In this document: piece after piece, positions 48,774 through 56,647 of the stretch
How the letters are laid out: the number at the start of each line of letters is the position of its first letter
How positions within the stretch are numbered: position 1 is the first letter of the stretch
Source: Anabaena sp051781005
GTDB taxonomy: Bacteria; Cyanobacteriota; Cyanobacteriia; Cyanobacteriales; Nostocaceae
Assembly (NCBI RefSeq): GCF_051781005.1
Contig: NZ_JBPWOA010000019.1
Location: 206,943 to 270,942 of the forward strand
Length of the DNA: 64,000 bases
Reading direction: 5' to 3'
Notes under the pieces: generated by a model
Database searches by the model: none
What the model saw: only the letters and a program-made list of their open reading frames with translations
What the model was told of the DNA's origin: nothing
Translations under genes and position numbers: made by a program

Positions 48774-49661
48774 ATGTCTAGGATAGAGAATCAATTTACA
48801 GTTCAATTTTGGGGAGTTAGGGGCAGCATCCCCTGTCCAGGGTCAAATACCGTCCGTTATGGCGGTAACACTCCTTGCGTTGCGATGCAAGTGGGTGGTA
48901 AAAACTTAGTTTTTGATTGTGGTACGGGAGTACACGTTTTGGGACAATCTTTATTGCCCCAAATGCCAGTAGAAGGTCATATATTCTTCACCCACTCCCA
49001 TTGGGATCATATGCAGGGGTTTCCTTTCTTTACCCCAGCCTTTATCAAAGGTAATAAGTTTCATATCTATGGAGCGATCGCACCTGATGGATCAACCATT
49101 GAGCAACGGCTCAATGATCAAATGCTTCATCCCAACTTCCCCGTTCCATTGCAGATTATGCAGGCTAATCTGGAATTTCACAACATTAAAGCCGGCAAAC
49201 CAATTTACATCGACGACATTATCATAGAAACTGCACCGTTAAACCATCCCGGTGAAGCCGTAGGATATAGAGTGAACTGGCGAGGTGGAGCCGCTGTTTA
49301 CATCACAGATACAGAACATTTTCCTGATAAATTAGATGAAAATATCCTCTGGCTATCACGGGATGCCGACATCTTAATTTACGATTCCACCTACACTGAC
49401 GAAGAATACTATTCTTCAAAATCACCCAGAATTGGCTGGGGACATTCCACTTGGCAAGAAGCAGTCAAAATGGCACAAGCTGCCAACGTCAAAACCCTAG
49501 TTATTTACCACCATGATCCAGCCCACAACGACGATTTTTTAGATGATGTAGGCAAACAAGCATCTGAAAAATTTTCTGGCGCAATCATGGCCAAGGAAGG
49601 ATTAGTACTGCCAATTCCCGTTTTAGATCCTGTATCAGAATCCTTTCCTCTGAGCAAGTGA
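48774..49661 (+). CDS. Metallo-beta-lactamase-fold hydrolase
   Basis: A 295-residue protein from the ATG at 48774; a TTG at 48741 would add 11 residues without a better ribosome-binding site. It has the fold's N-terminal WGVRGSIPCPGSNTVRYGGN, the metal motif FFTHSHWDHMQGFPFF, a His in APLNHPGEAVGY, an Asp in YITDTEHF and a C-terminal VIYHHDPAHNDD. This subfamily includes cyclic-nucleotide phosphodiesterase-like and tRNase-like enzymes; the WGVRGS start resembles those often annotated as PDE-like. If it hydrolyses cAMP it could counter CyaC, but no evidence here decides the substrate. Confidence 0.82.
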   Translation: MSRIENQFTVQFWGVRGSIPCPGSNTVRYGGNTPCVAMQVGGKNLVFDCGTGVHVLGQSLLPQMPVEGHIFFTHSHWDHMQGFPFFTPAFIKGNKFHIYGAIAPDGSTIEQRLNDQMLHPNFPVPLQIMQANLEFHNIKAGKPIYIDDIIIETAPLNHPGEAVGYRVNWRGGAAVYITDTEHFPDKLDENILWLSRDADILIYDSTYTDEEYYSSKSPRIGWGHSTWQEAVKMAQAANVKTLVIYHHDPAHNDDFLDDVGKQASEKFSGAIMAKEGLVLPIPVLDPVSESFPLSK

Positions 49662-49705
49662 GTAAGTCTCTCATTGATAATTAAATAAACAAGTCTGTAC
49701 ACTTA

Positions 49706-49804
49706 TTGACAAATATCTATAGGTGTATTATTTATAAGCCTAATGAATTCGCCAAAAAATTAGGTCTTTCTGTAAAAACAATTCAGCAAAAAATTTATTC
49801 TTAA
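49706..49804 (+). pseudogene. Remnant of an IS607-type serine recombinase (TnpA N-terminus)
   Basis: Thirty-three codons end in YKPNEFAKKLGLSVKTIQQK. This is the MerR-like helix-turn-helix that begins IS607 TnpA proteins. The resolvase domain and tnpB are missing, so only an element scar remains. Confidence 0.55.
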
Positions 49805-49896
49805 CATTTTTGCCTCCTATCCTCTGTTCTCTGCCTTTCTTCCGTCATTTGTAGATTTTAGATTAGATTGGTGATCAGAGAGCTAACAGCGCCATA

Positions 49897-49957
49897 GCCT
49901 GCCTATTGGTGAAGTGGCAATTACTGGTAGATCAGCTTTTTGGCTTCACCAGCAGGC
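49897..49957 (+). other. Strong hairpin upstream of ribF
   Basis: GCCTGC/GCAGGC and GGTGAAG/CTTCACC form a 13-bp interrupted stem. It lies about 130 bases before ribF. It does not match the FMN riboswitch consensus. It could be part of the IS607 scar or a leader structure. Confidence 0.4.
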
Positions 49958-50083
49958 CAAATAAGCCTCTAGAAGCCTCTCAAGCTGCTGAGGATAGGTA
50001 AACGTCCTACAGCAAAAATAGAAGCAACTGAGAGGTCGCCAAGCGCTGATAGCTAAAAATAAACCTAAAATCCCAGAATCCAC

Positions 50084-51187
50084 GTGCTAAATTTGTCTCA
50101 AAATGGGTGTTCTGTGTGGGTTGCTTCTTCGACCGAATTGGCTCGAACACCGACTGCGATCGCTCTTGGTAAATTTGATGGTGTTCATATTGGTCATCAA
50201 AAGGTAATTCAACCAGTTTTGCAGTCAGCAAGGGGTGAAGATGGGCGAGGAGATGGGGAAAAAATACCAGAAGGCGCACCTATTCATCCTAGTCAATCAT
50301 CAACTTTACCATCATCCCCAAGACATACATATTCAACAGTAGTCACCTTTGATCCTCATCCCCAGGAGTTTTTTACAGGTCAACCCCGTGCTTTGTTGAC
50401 ACCACTCGATGAAAAAGTTCAACAATTGCGATCGCTTGGAGTAGAACAATTAGTACTGTTACCCTTCGACAAAGAACTATCTGCCCTATCACCCCAAGAT
50501 TTCGTCGCCAAAATCCTTGTCCAACAACTACAATGTCAAAAAATCAGCGTTGGGCAGGATTTCTGTTTTGGGAAAAAGCGCATGGGTACTGCCCAAGATT
50601 TGCAAATACTCGCTGCCCAGTACAATATACCTGTAACCATTGTTCCCCTACAAACTGATACAGGAAACTTGCTCAAAAATAGCAGTTGTCTCAACACCGA
50701 GCCAATTGAAGATGGTCGCATTAGCACTTCATTAATTCGCCAAACTTTAGAAGCAGGCAATATTCAACGAGCCAACCGCTTACTAGGAAGACCTTATACC
50801 CTCACAGGTGTAGTCATACCAGGTCAACATTTGGGTAGAACCATTGGCTTTCCCACCGCCAACCTGCAACTACCAAAAGATAAATTTTTACCCCTTCAGG
50901 GAGTTTATGCAGTGCGGGTGATCATCCTCAACGAAACGCCAGAAAATCTTCCCACTCAGAACTTAGGTGTAATGAATATCGGCAATCGCCCCACTGTCAA
51001 CGGTACTCATTCCTCAGTAGAAGTACACTTGTTGGATTGGTTCGGTGATTTATATGGAAAAAACTTGGTAGTACAGCTAGTAAAATTTTTGCGTCCCGAA
51101 CAAAAATTTCCTGCCCTAGAAGCCCTAAAAACTCAAATCCAACTTGACTGTACTGTAGCCAGAGAAATTTTGAGTACACAATGCTGA
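50084..51187 (+). CDS. ribF: Bifunctional riboflavin kinase / FAD synthetase
   Basis: This 367-residue enzyme makes FMN and FAD. The N-terminal nucleotidyltransferase has ALGKFDGVHIGHQKVI (about 27-42), with the HIGH-type HxGH signature, and SVGQDFCFGKKRMG with EDGRISTSLIRQTLEAGN. The C-terminal kinase has GRTIGFPTANLQLP and NIGNRPTV. The Gly/Glu-rich insertion around residues 47-78 (ARGEDGRGDGEKIPEGAPIH) looks like a repeat-derived addition, between the start and VVTFDPHPQEFF. Start is GTG at 50084. The gene lies upstream of a MoxR ATPase. Confidence 0.92.
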   Translation: MLNLSQNGCSVWVASSTELARTPTAIALGKFDGVHIGHQKVIQPVLQSARGEDGRGDGEKIPEGAPIHPSQSSTLPSSPRHTYSTVVTFDPHPQEFFTGQPRALLTPLDEKVQQLRSLGVEQLVLLPFDKELSALSPQDFVAKILVQQLQCQKISVGQDFCFGKKRMGTAQDLQILAAQYNIPVTIVPLQTDTGNLLKNSSCLNTEPIEDGRISTSLIRQTLEAGNIQRANRLLGRPYTLTGVVIPGQHLGRTIGFPTANLQLPKDKFLPLQGVYAVRVIILNETPENLPTQNLGVMNIGNRPTVNGTHSSVEVHLLDWFGDLYGKNLVVQLVKFLRPEQKFPALEALKTQIQLDCTVAREILSTQC

Positions 51188-51317
51188 ATTTGCAAAATTA
51201 ATTGGGAAGTATATATTGATGGGTAATTGATAATAGGTGATTGGTAAGGTGATTAATCTCCCAATCCTCATCATCTCCCTTATCCTCCCCATCTACCCAC
51301 CTCCCCAACCCCAGTGC

Positions 51318-52226
51318 ATGAGAGATAAAATTGACGTTTTAACACAAAACCTAGCTCGTACCATCGTTGGTAAAAATGAAGCAATAGACTTAGTGATAAT
51401 TGCTTTACTCAGTGGTGGCCATGCCTTGCTAGAAGATGTTCCTGGGGTTGGTAAAACCCTGCTCGCCAAATCTTTAGCCCGGTCTGTAGATGGTAAATTT
51501 CAAAGATTACAGTGTACCCCCGATTTATTACCAACTGACATCACCGGCACGAATATTTGGAATCCTAAAAGCGGCGAATTTAGTTTTCTCCCTGGGCCAA
51601 TATTTGCCAATGTGCTGTTAGCCGACGAAATTAACCGTGCTACCCCCCGCACCCAGTCAGCCTTGCTGGAAGTGATGGAAGAAAATCAGGTAACAGTTGA
51701 TGGTGTTTCCCGTGCAGTTCCTCAACCATTTTTTGTCATTGCTACCCAAAACCCTATTGAGTATCAAGGTACTTTTCCTCTGCCCGAAGCACAGATGGAT
51801 CGGTTTATGCTGTCCCTAAGCTTGGGCTATCCTTCCGAGTCAGATGAATTGGAAATGTTACAAAATCTGCAAAATGGGATTCAGGTAGCTGATTTGCAGC
51901 CTTGTATTACTTTGGCAGAAATAGCTCAGTTACGGCAACTTTGTTCGCAAGTAAAAGTAGAAATATCGTTGCAGCAATATATTTTAGAATTGGTGCGAGC
52001 AACTAGAGAAGATGAAGAAATCACTCTCGGCGTTAGTCCTCGTGGGACTGTGGCATTACAAAAAGCCAGTCAAGCACGAGCTTTTATGTTAGGGCGAGAT
52101 TATGCTATTCCCGATGATGTGAAGTTTCTCGCTCCTCACGTTATGTCTCATCGCCTGATTCCTAGAGGTGGCAGGAATTCTAGGACTATAGTAGATCGGT
52201 TATTGCGATCGCTCCCCATTCCTTAA
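51318..52226 (+). CDS. MoxR-type AAA+ ATPase
   Basis: This 302-residue chaperone-like ATPase belongs to the MoxR family. Walker A is EDVPGVGKTLLAKSLA, Walker B VLLADEINRATPRTQSALLE, sensor 1 FFVIATQNPIEYQGTF, and arginine finger region PEAQMDRFML. The start ATG at 51318 gives MRDKIDVLTQNLARTIVGKN, typical of the family; an upstream 27-codon extension is probably not translated. MoxR genes usually precede a DUF58 gene; here none follows, and the next gene is the small QAGRD protein. Confidence 0.92.
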   Translation: MRDKIDVLTQNLARTIVGKNEAIDLVIIALLSGGHALLEDVPGVGKTLLAKSLARSVDGKFQRLQCTPDLLPTDITGTNIWNPKSGEFSFLPGPIFANVLLADEINRATPRTQSALLEVMEENQVTVDGVSRAVPQPFFVIATQNPIEYQGTFPLPEAQMDRFMLSLSLGYPSESDELEMLQNLQNGIQVADLQPCITLAEIAQLRQLCSQVKVEISLQQYILELVRATREDEEITLGVSPRGTVALQKASQARAFMLGRDYAIPDDVKFLAPHVMSHRLIPRGGRNSRTIVDRLLRSLPIP

Positions 52227-52274
52227 AATGTATTGTCGCAAAATATAAAAAAAGTCTTTCACCAGGAAAAATCC

Positions 52275-52718
52275 ATGTTTGGTAAAAAGCAACCGGAACC
52301 ACCAAGCCAATCTCAAAGCATGAGTGGTGTAACAGCGACTGGCGGTGTGATTCAACAAGGACAAGCAGGGCGTGATTTCCAGCAAAGTCAATCAGGAAAA
52401 CTGGAAACACAGCAGGAAATCACCAATACAGATGTAGTTAAGCAATTAGAACTTCTGGAAATAGCCGTAAAAGCCGCAACACTGACTCAAGATGAGAAAG
52501 ATGAACTGCTGGACTATTTGCGACCTGCCAAGCGCGAAGCAGCTAAAGAAGGTGTGAACAAAGACATGGTGGGGCAGTATCTGAAACCGGTTAATGAGAC
52601 GCTCAAAACCATGAAAGACACCACAGAAGCCGGAAAGAGCCTGTGGAAAACAGGACAGGAAGTTTTTGGAGCGATCGCACCTTGGTTAGGAGTAGCAGCC
52701 AAATTGATTGGAATGTAG
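52275..52718 (+). CDS. Small helical protein with N-terminal QAGRD amyloid-like motif
   Basis: A 147-residue protein from the ATG at 52275 (TTG at 52233 would add 14 residues). Residues about 17-45 are Gly/Gln/Ser-rich and contain GGVIQQGQAGRDFQQSQSG. This strongly resembles the VQQTQAGRD motif near the N-terminus of the next gene's product. The rest (about 50-147) is helical, ending in a hydrophobic amphipathic segment VFGAIAPWLGVAAKLIGM, which could insert in membranes. The shared motif and order suggest an effector controlled by the NACHT protein, similar to the amyloid signalling pairs known in multicellular bacteria. This is inference; no enzymatic domain is visible. Confidence 0.55.
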   Translation: MFGKKQPEPPSQSQSMSGVTATGGVIQQGQAGRDFQQSQSGKLETQQEITNTDVVKQLELLEIAVKAATLTQDEKDELLDYLRPAKREAAKEGVNKDMVGQYLKPVNETLKTMKDTTEAGKSLWKTGQEVFGAIAPWLGVAAKLIGM

Positions 52719-52794
52719 GGACATTGAGTTAAATTTACGACACAATATAAACAGATTTCTCCACTGGTAATTAAGACGGCTAGTGGAGTTCTTT

Positions 52795-55038
52795 ATGGGT
52801 ATGGGAATGGGGCAAAATCAGGATATTGGTAATAGCTCACTTGCAAATAGTGAAGTTCAGCAGACTCAAGCAGGACGAGATGCAGTTAGTTTTCAAAATA
52901 GCAAAGATAACCAAGTCACCATCAATAACACTATCCTGCGGTTGTTTGGCAAATCAGAACCGCAAAAGGTTGATTGGGATTGGGGAAAGTTATTACTAGA
53001 AAAAAAGCAGTTACCTGATATCCGTCAACGCTTGACTGATACCTTGGGACAGAAACGCATTTCTATAAATGTATCTTTTGCAGAACAACTATCTTGGGTA
53101 AATCGCACTTTGCAGATTAATGGCCAAGATTACGGAAATCTTGATGCTAATAAACTGCTGATTGAGACTTATGGAAGAGATGATATTGCAGGAAAACTGC
53201 TGATTTTAGGAGCGCCGGGAGCCGGTAAAACCACAGCATTGTTAAGTTTAGCAGAGCAGTTAATTTGTGGTGCGCTCAAAAATCCTCAAACTGTAATTCC
53301 CGTCTTATTTGAGCTTTCCACTTGGCGCGATGACAACCAAAGTATTGAGCAATGGCTAATTGAACAACTTTATGAACTACATGGGGGAAACCGCAAATAT
53401 AAAATTTATGAACGCTGGTTAGAACAACAGGTTTTATTACCCCTGCTAGATGGGTTAGATGAACTGGGACTAGAAAGACAGAAAAAATGCACCATCAAAC
53501 TTCAGGAATTTGCCCAGAATTATCCTCATGTTGTCGTCTGCTGTCGTCTCAAAGAATTTGAAGCGGTAAACCTGAAACTTAAAACCTTGAGAGGTGCAGT
53601 GTGTCTTCAGCCTTTATCAGATATACAAATTCAAAATTATCTACATAGCCTGAATCGCTCAGAATTATGGTCAGTGATTAAGAAAAATGTTGATTTCAGA
53701 AAGCTTTTAGAACCTACTCCAGAGGGTGAACCAGGTTTGTTGCGTGTGCCATTGTTCGTTAAGCTGGTTGTTGATGTGTATGATCCACAAAAACCTATTA
53801 GCAGTAAAGCAGACTTGTTAGAAAAGTATATTGATCGTCAGTTGTCCATAGATACCCGTGAACAAGATCGCCGCAAAGAGAAGGAACTAAGTAAATGGGC
53901 ATACAAAACAGTAGAAGATGAAGTAGGTAAGCGACAAACCAGTGGCAGTTTAACTTGGATAGCACAAGTATTGAAAGAGAATCATCAAACAGAATTTTTG
54001 ATCGAGAAAATGCAGCCTAAATATCTGAATAAAAAACTACGTCAATGGCAATATTGGCTGTTACTTTTCATGGTGAATATATTAATTTCTGGAACTATTG
54101 CTACAGTTATGATCCTGCCATTAGTTATATCAGAATATCCATTTTCATGGTCATTTATTCCTAACAGTGTATTAGTATTCGGACTGTTTTTTGGATTCAT
54201 TATTTCCACTGAGCCTAAAGCTGATGGCACTCTATTAATAATATACCCACTTGTCTATTTTTTTTGTTTTTTATTCAAAAAGGAAATACCAATAGAGCTT
54301 AAAAAATATGTACCTATTTTGCATAATATCGATCTATCTTACAGATTTAGGCTAAGAATACCTTCACTAAAAGATTTGAAAATGCAAGTGTTTCAACCTT
54401 CATTAACACTAGCACTAGTATTACCTAAATTAATGGCAATTCTTCCCTTTAATATTATGTCTATCTTGTTGATGATTTTGTATGACATATTAGAATTATC
54501 AAGATATCCTGATGATAATTTCATATTTTTACCGACTATTCAAAAGATAAAAATCCTTGATCAAGAAGGGTTCTGTTGGCTTAAAATTTTTATTACTATC
54601 ACGTTTTTCCCAATTACTATAATATTTATTATATTATTTGGAACAATAAGTCTAATTTCTATTTTATTCTCAGAAAAAATAGAAACATCATATACTCCAA
54701 ATCAAGGATTAGAAGAAGCTTTTAAATCTGTCTTTTTTATTTCTATACTTTTACTTTTCTATATTTTTTACTTTTCCTTCCTATCTTTCCAAATACAACC
54801 CATATACTATCAAATTATTAATACTGTTCTAGGCTTTCTAGCTTGTTCAATTTACTTACCCGTCATAAAGCACCTTTGCCTACGCTTCATCCTTTGGCAA
54901 AGTGGCACTATCCCTTGGAATCTTGCTCAATTCCTCAACTACTGCGTCGAGCGGCGTTTGTTGTTACGTGTTGGTGGGCGTTATCGCTTCCTACACAGAG
55001 AACTCCTTGACCATTTTGCTCAGTCCAGTAATCCCTGA
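52795..55038 (+). CDS. NACHT-domain STAND ATPase with multi-span membrane C-terminus
   Basis: A 747-residue NLR-like protein. The ATG at 52795 has GTGGAG at good spacing. Residues about 14-45 carry a QAGRD-type motif (VQQTQAGRDAVSF, then NSKDNQVTINNTI). The NACHT ATPase (about 130-330) has Walker A GAPGAGKTTALLSLAEQLIC, Walker B LLPLLDGLDELGLERQKKC and a VVVCCRLKEFEAV sensor. After a winged-helix-like part come about seven hydrophobic spans (about 430-680) and a C-terminal tail NYCVERRLLLRVGGRYRFLH. This membrane-anchored form is common in cyanobacteria. Function is likely immunity or stress sensing by analogy with other NACHT proteins. Confidence 0.78.
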   Translation: MGMGMGQNQDIGNSSLANSEVQQTQAGRDAVSFQNSKDNQVTINNTILRLFGKSEPQKVDWDWGKLLLEKKQLPDIRQRLTDTLGQKRISINVSFAEQLSWVNRTLQINGQDYGNLDANKLLIETYGRDDIAGKLLILGAPGAGKTTALLSLAEQLICGALKNPQTVIPVLFELSTWRDDNQSIEQWLIEQLYELHGGNRKYKIYERWLEQQVLLPLLDGLDELGLERQKKCTIKLQEFAQNYPHVVVCCRLKEFEAVNLKLKTLRGAVCLQPLSDIQIQNYLHSLNRSELWSVIKKNVDFRKLLEPTPEGEPGLLRVPLFVKLVVDVYDPQKPISSKADLLEKYIDRQLSIDTREQDRRKEKELSKWAYKTVEDEVGKRQTSGSLTWIAQVLKENHQTEFLIEKMQPKYLNKKLRQWQYWLLLFMVNILISGTIATVMILPLVISEYPFSWSFIPNSVLVFGLFFGFIISTEPKADGTLLIIYPLVYFFCFLFKKEIPIELKKYVPILHNIDLSYRFRLRIPSLKDLKMQVFQPSLTLALVLPKLMAILPFNIMSILLMILYDILELSRYPDDNFIFLPTIQKIKILDQEGFCWLKIFITITFFPITIIFIILFGTISLISILFSEKIETSYTPNQGLEEAFKSVFFISILLLFYIFYFSFLSFQIQPIYYQIINTVLGFLACSIYLPVIKHLCLRFILWQSGTIPWNLAQFLNYCVERRLLLRVGGRYRFLHRELLDHFAQSSNP

Positions 55039-55052
55039 TTTTGTAGTTTATA

Positions 55053-55231
55053 ACTTGAAACTTCCTGCTCAGAACTCGAAACTTCCTACTCAAAACTTGG
55101 AATTTCCTGCTCAGAACTCGAAACTTTCTACTCAAAACTCGGAACTTTCTACTCAGAACTCGGAACTTCCTGCTCAAAACTCGAAACTTTCTACTCAAAA
55201 CTCGGAACTTTCTACTCAAAACTCGGAACTT
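55053..55231 (+). repeat. 21-bp tandem repeat array (about 8.5 copies)
   Basis: Units are of type ACTCGAAACTTTCTACTCAAA with variants (CCTGCTCAGA; CGGAAC). The array begins 15 bases after the NACHT stop. A chance open frame reads through it on both strands. Because 21 is divisible by three, each frame yields a periodic peptide, but I see no start or function for it. Confidence 0.9.
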
Positions 55232-55296
55232 GAAGATTATAGGAGAACTCCACAAAATAAATTATCCAATTTCACCAAATCAAAACGACTTTTTCC

Positions 55297-55323
55297 ATTC
55301 CCCCTGCCCCCTGCCCCCTGCCT
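55297..55323 (+). repeat. CCCCTGC heptamer short tandem repeat
   Basis: Three to four CCCCTGC units in the spacer between the NACHT and cytochrome genes. Related GGGAGCA/CCCCTGC clusters occur at 55949-55979 and 56371-56417, a repeat class typical of heterocystous cyanobacteria. Confidence 0.8.
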
Positions 55324-55391
55324 TTTTTTATTTGCCAGTCTCTAAGTCCTATGATTAGCAAAGAGTGTAACATCCTGTAAGTGTGAGGTTT

Positions 55392-55931
55392 ATGTCAAAT
55401 TTAGTAAAGTCCAAATCTCCCAAACGCCGACTCAAACGCCAACTCCTCATCGTCATGGCGGTGATTTTCGCTTGGAGTATAGCCATAGGATTCATACTAG
55501 GTTTAGCTACCAGCACCCAAGCAGCTAACCCCGCTTCCTCTATTGGCACTGTTGATGTAGTACCTGCACAATACCAACTAGGGCAAGAACTATATTTAGA
55601 AAACTGCGCCAGTTGTCACATTGGCATCCCACCGGCAGTTTTTCCTACCCAAACGTGGAAAAATCTGATTGAAGATTCCCAGCACTATGGGGTACAGATT
55701 CAGCCCTTAGTAGATCCGCAGCGGATTTTGGTGTGGAAATACTTGTCAACTTTTTCCCGTGTGCAACTCGAAGACGAAGCAACACCTTATCGCTTCAATA
55801 GATCACGTTATTTTCAAGCTTTGCATCCTGATGTCAAATTACCAAATCCTTTGCAAGTTAACAGTTGTGTAAGTTGTCATCCCGGTGCTAGTAAGTATAA
55901 TTTCCGTAACCTGACGACCGAGTGGGAGTAG
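55392..55931 (+). CDS. Membrane-anchored dihaem cytochrome c
   Basis: A 179-residue protein starting at MSNLVKSKSPKRRLKRQLLI (ATG at 55392; a GTG nine bases earlier is possible). It has one N-terminal membrane span (about 20-42, VMAVIFAWSIAIGFILGLA) and an AQA-type cleavage or anchor region. Two haem-binding motifs follow: CASCH (about residue 73-77) and CVSCH (about residue 159-163). The dihaem layout with a Trp/Tyr-rich middle matches cyanobacterial DHC-type cytochromes of electron transfer whose partner is unknown. It is monocistronic. Confidence 0.85.
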   Translation: MSNLVKSKSPKRRLKRQLLIVMAVIFAWSIAIGFILGLATSTQAANPASSIGTVDVVPAQYQLGQELYLENCASCHIGIPPAVFPTQTWKNLIEDSQHYGVQIQPLVDPQRILVWKYLSTFSRVQLEDEATPYRFNRSRYFQALHPDVKLPNPLQVNSCVSCHPGASKYNFRNLTTEWE

Positions 55932-55986
55932 GAAGCAGGTCAAAAGAGGTAAGGGAGCAGGGAGCAGGGGGCAGGGAGATTAGAAA

Positions 55987-56373
55987 TTAGCGTTTTATGA
56001 GCCAAGGATATGGATTGTTAACTATAGTTACTAGAATCCCTAAAACTCGGTTGTACACTCCATAAATTTCTCTGCCTGTGTCAACATCTAAATAACCACA
56101 TTTCACAGCAAACTTAAGCCAGGTCTGAGTTTCTGCTGCTTCAGCTTCACAATCATTCAGTTTAGCGATAAAAGCCGCTTCATAACGACGCTTTCTCCAT
56201 GCCTCGGCTAAATTAGTACAAACAGAGCGTGATGATCTACGGATTTGGTCAGTCAATGAATATCTTTCCTCTATAGGAAACTTCTTTGACAGTTCAAATA
56301 TTTTCATGGCGACATCAAATGCTATTTTGTATACTTCTAGGTCTTCATGACTTTTGATTGGTTCTTTTTCCAT
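55987..56373 (-). CDS. Four-helix-bundle protein (23S rRNA IVS-type family)
   Basis: This 128-residue helical protein matches the family often encoded in intervening sequences of 23S rRNA genes but also free-standing (S23/four helix bundle). Typical segments are DLEVYKIAFDVAMKIFELSK, LTDQIRRSSRSVCTNLAEAW and KLNDCEAEAAETQTWLKFAV. Function unknown, probably nucleic-acid binding. It is bounded on both sides by CCCCTGC heptamer repeats, and its start lies inside the repeat-rich spacer before secA. Confidence 0.85.
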   Translation of the reverse strand: MEKEPIKSHEDLEVYKIAFDVAMKIFELSKKFPIEERYSLTDQIRRSSRSVCTNLAEAWRKRRYEAAFIAKLNDCEAEAAETQTWLKFAVKCGYLDVDTGREIYGVYNRVLGILVTIVNNPYPWLIKR

Positions 56374-56417
56374 TCCCCCTGCTCCCTGCTCCCTGCCCCC
56401 TGCCTCCTGCCCCCTGC
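56371..56417 (-). repeat. CCCCTGC heptamer cluster before secA
   Basis: Six or more CCCTGC/CTCCTGC units between the four-helix-bundle gene and secA. The following 230 bases (to 56647) hold AT-rich sequence presumed to contain the secA promoter; a GTTTTTATTAGG stretch precedes the gene but no boxes are clear. Confidence 0.75.
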
Positions 56418-56647
56418 ACCATCTGGGGGCAAAATGATACTATGAAGAGGCTTTAAATATAAAATATAGGTTGAAACCAATCATCCTATCAAGGTGATTG
56501 ACCTGTTTTTATTAGGTTTTTGAGTAAATTCTCATTTCCACGCCATTCAAAAGCAAAATGGCGGGATTGAGTTAACTGTCTATAATCATATAGCTATTCG
56601 CTAAACCTTTAATTCTCATCCCCCTTGATTTAGTTCCATAAACTGCC

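Noticed and set aside
49897..50083. FMN riboswitch upstream of ribF
   Set aside because: The conserved RFN sequence elements are not present; only a plain hairpin is seen.
55053..55231. CRISPR array
   Set aside because: Tandem units without unique spacers.
54902..55345. 147-codon frame across the 21-bp repeats
   Set aside because: It overlaps the end of the NACHT gene in another frame and continues into repeats; periodicity explains its openness.
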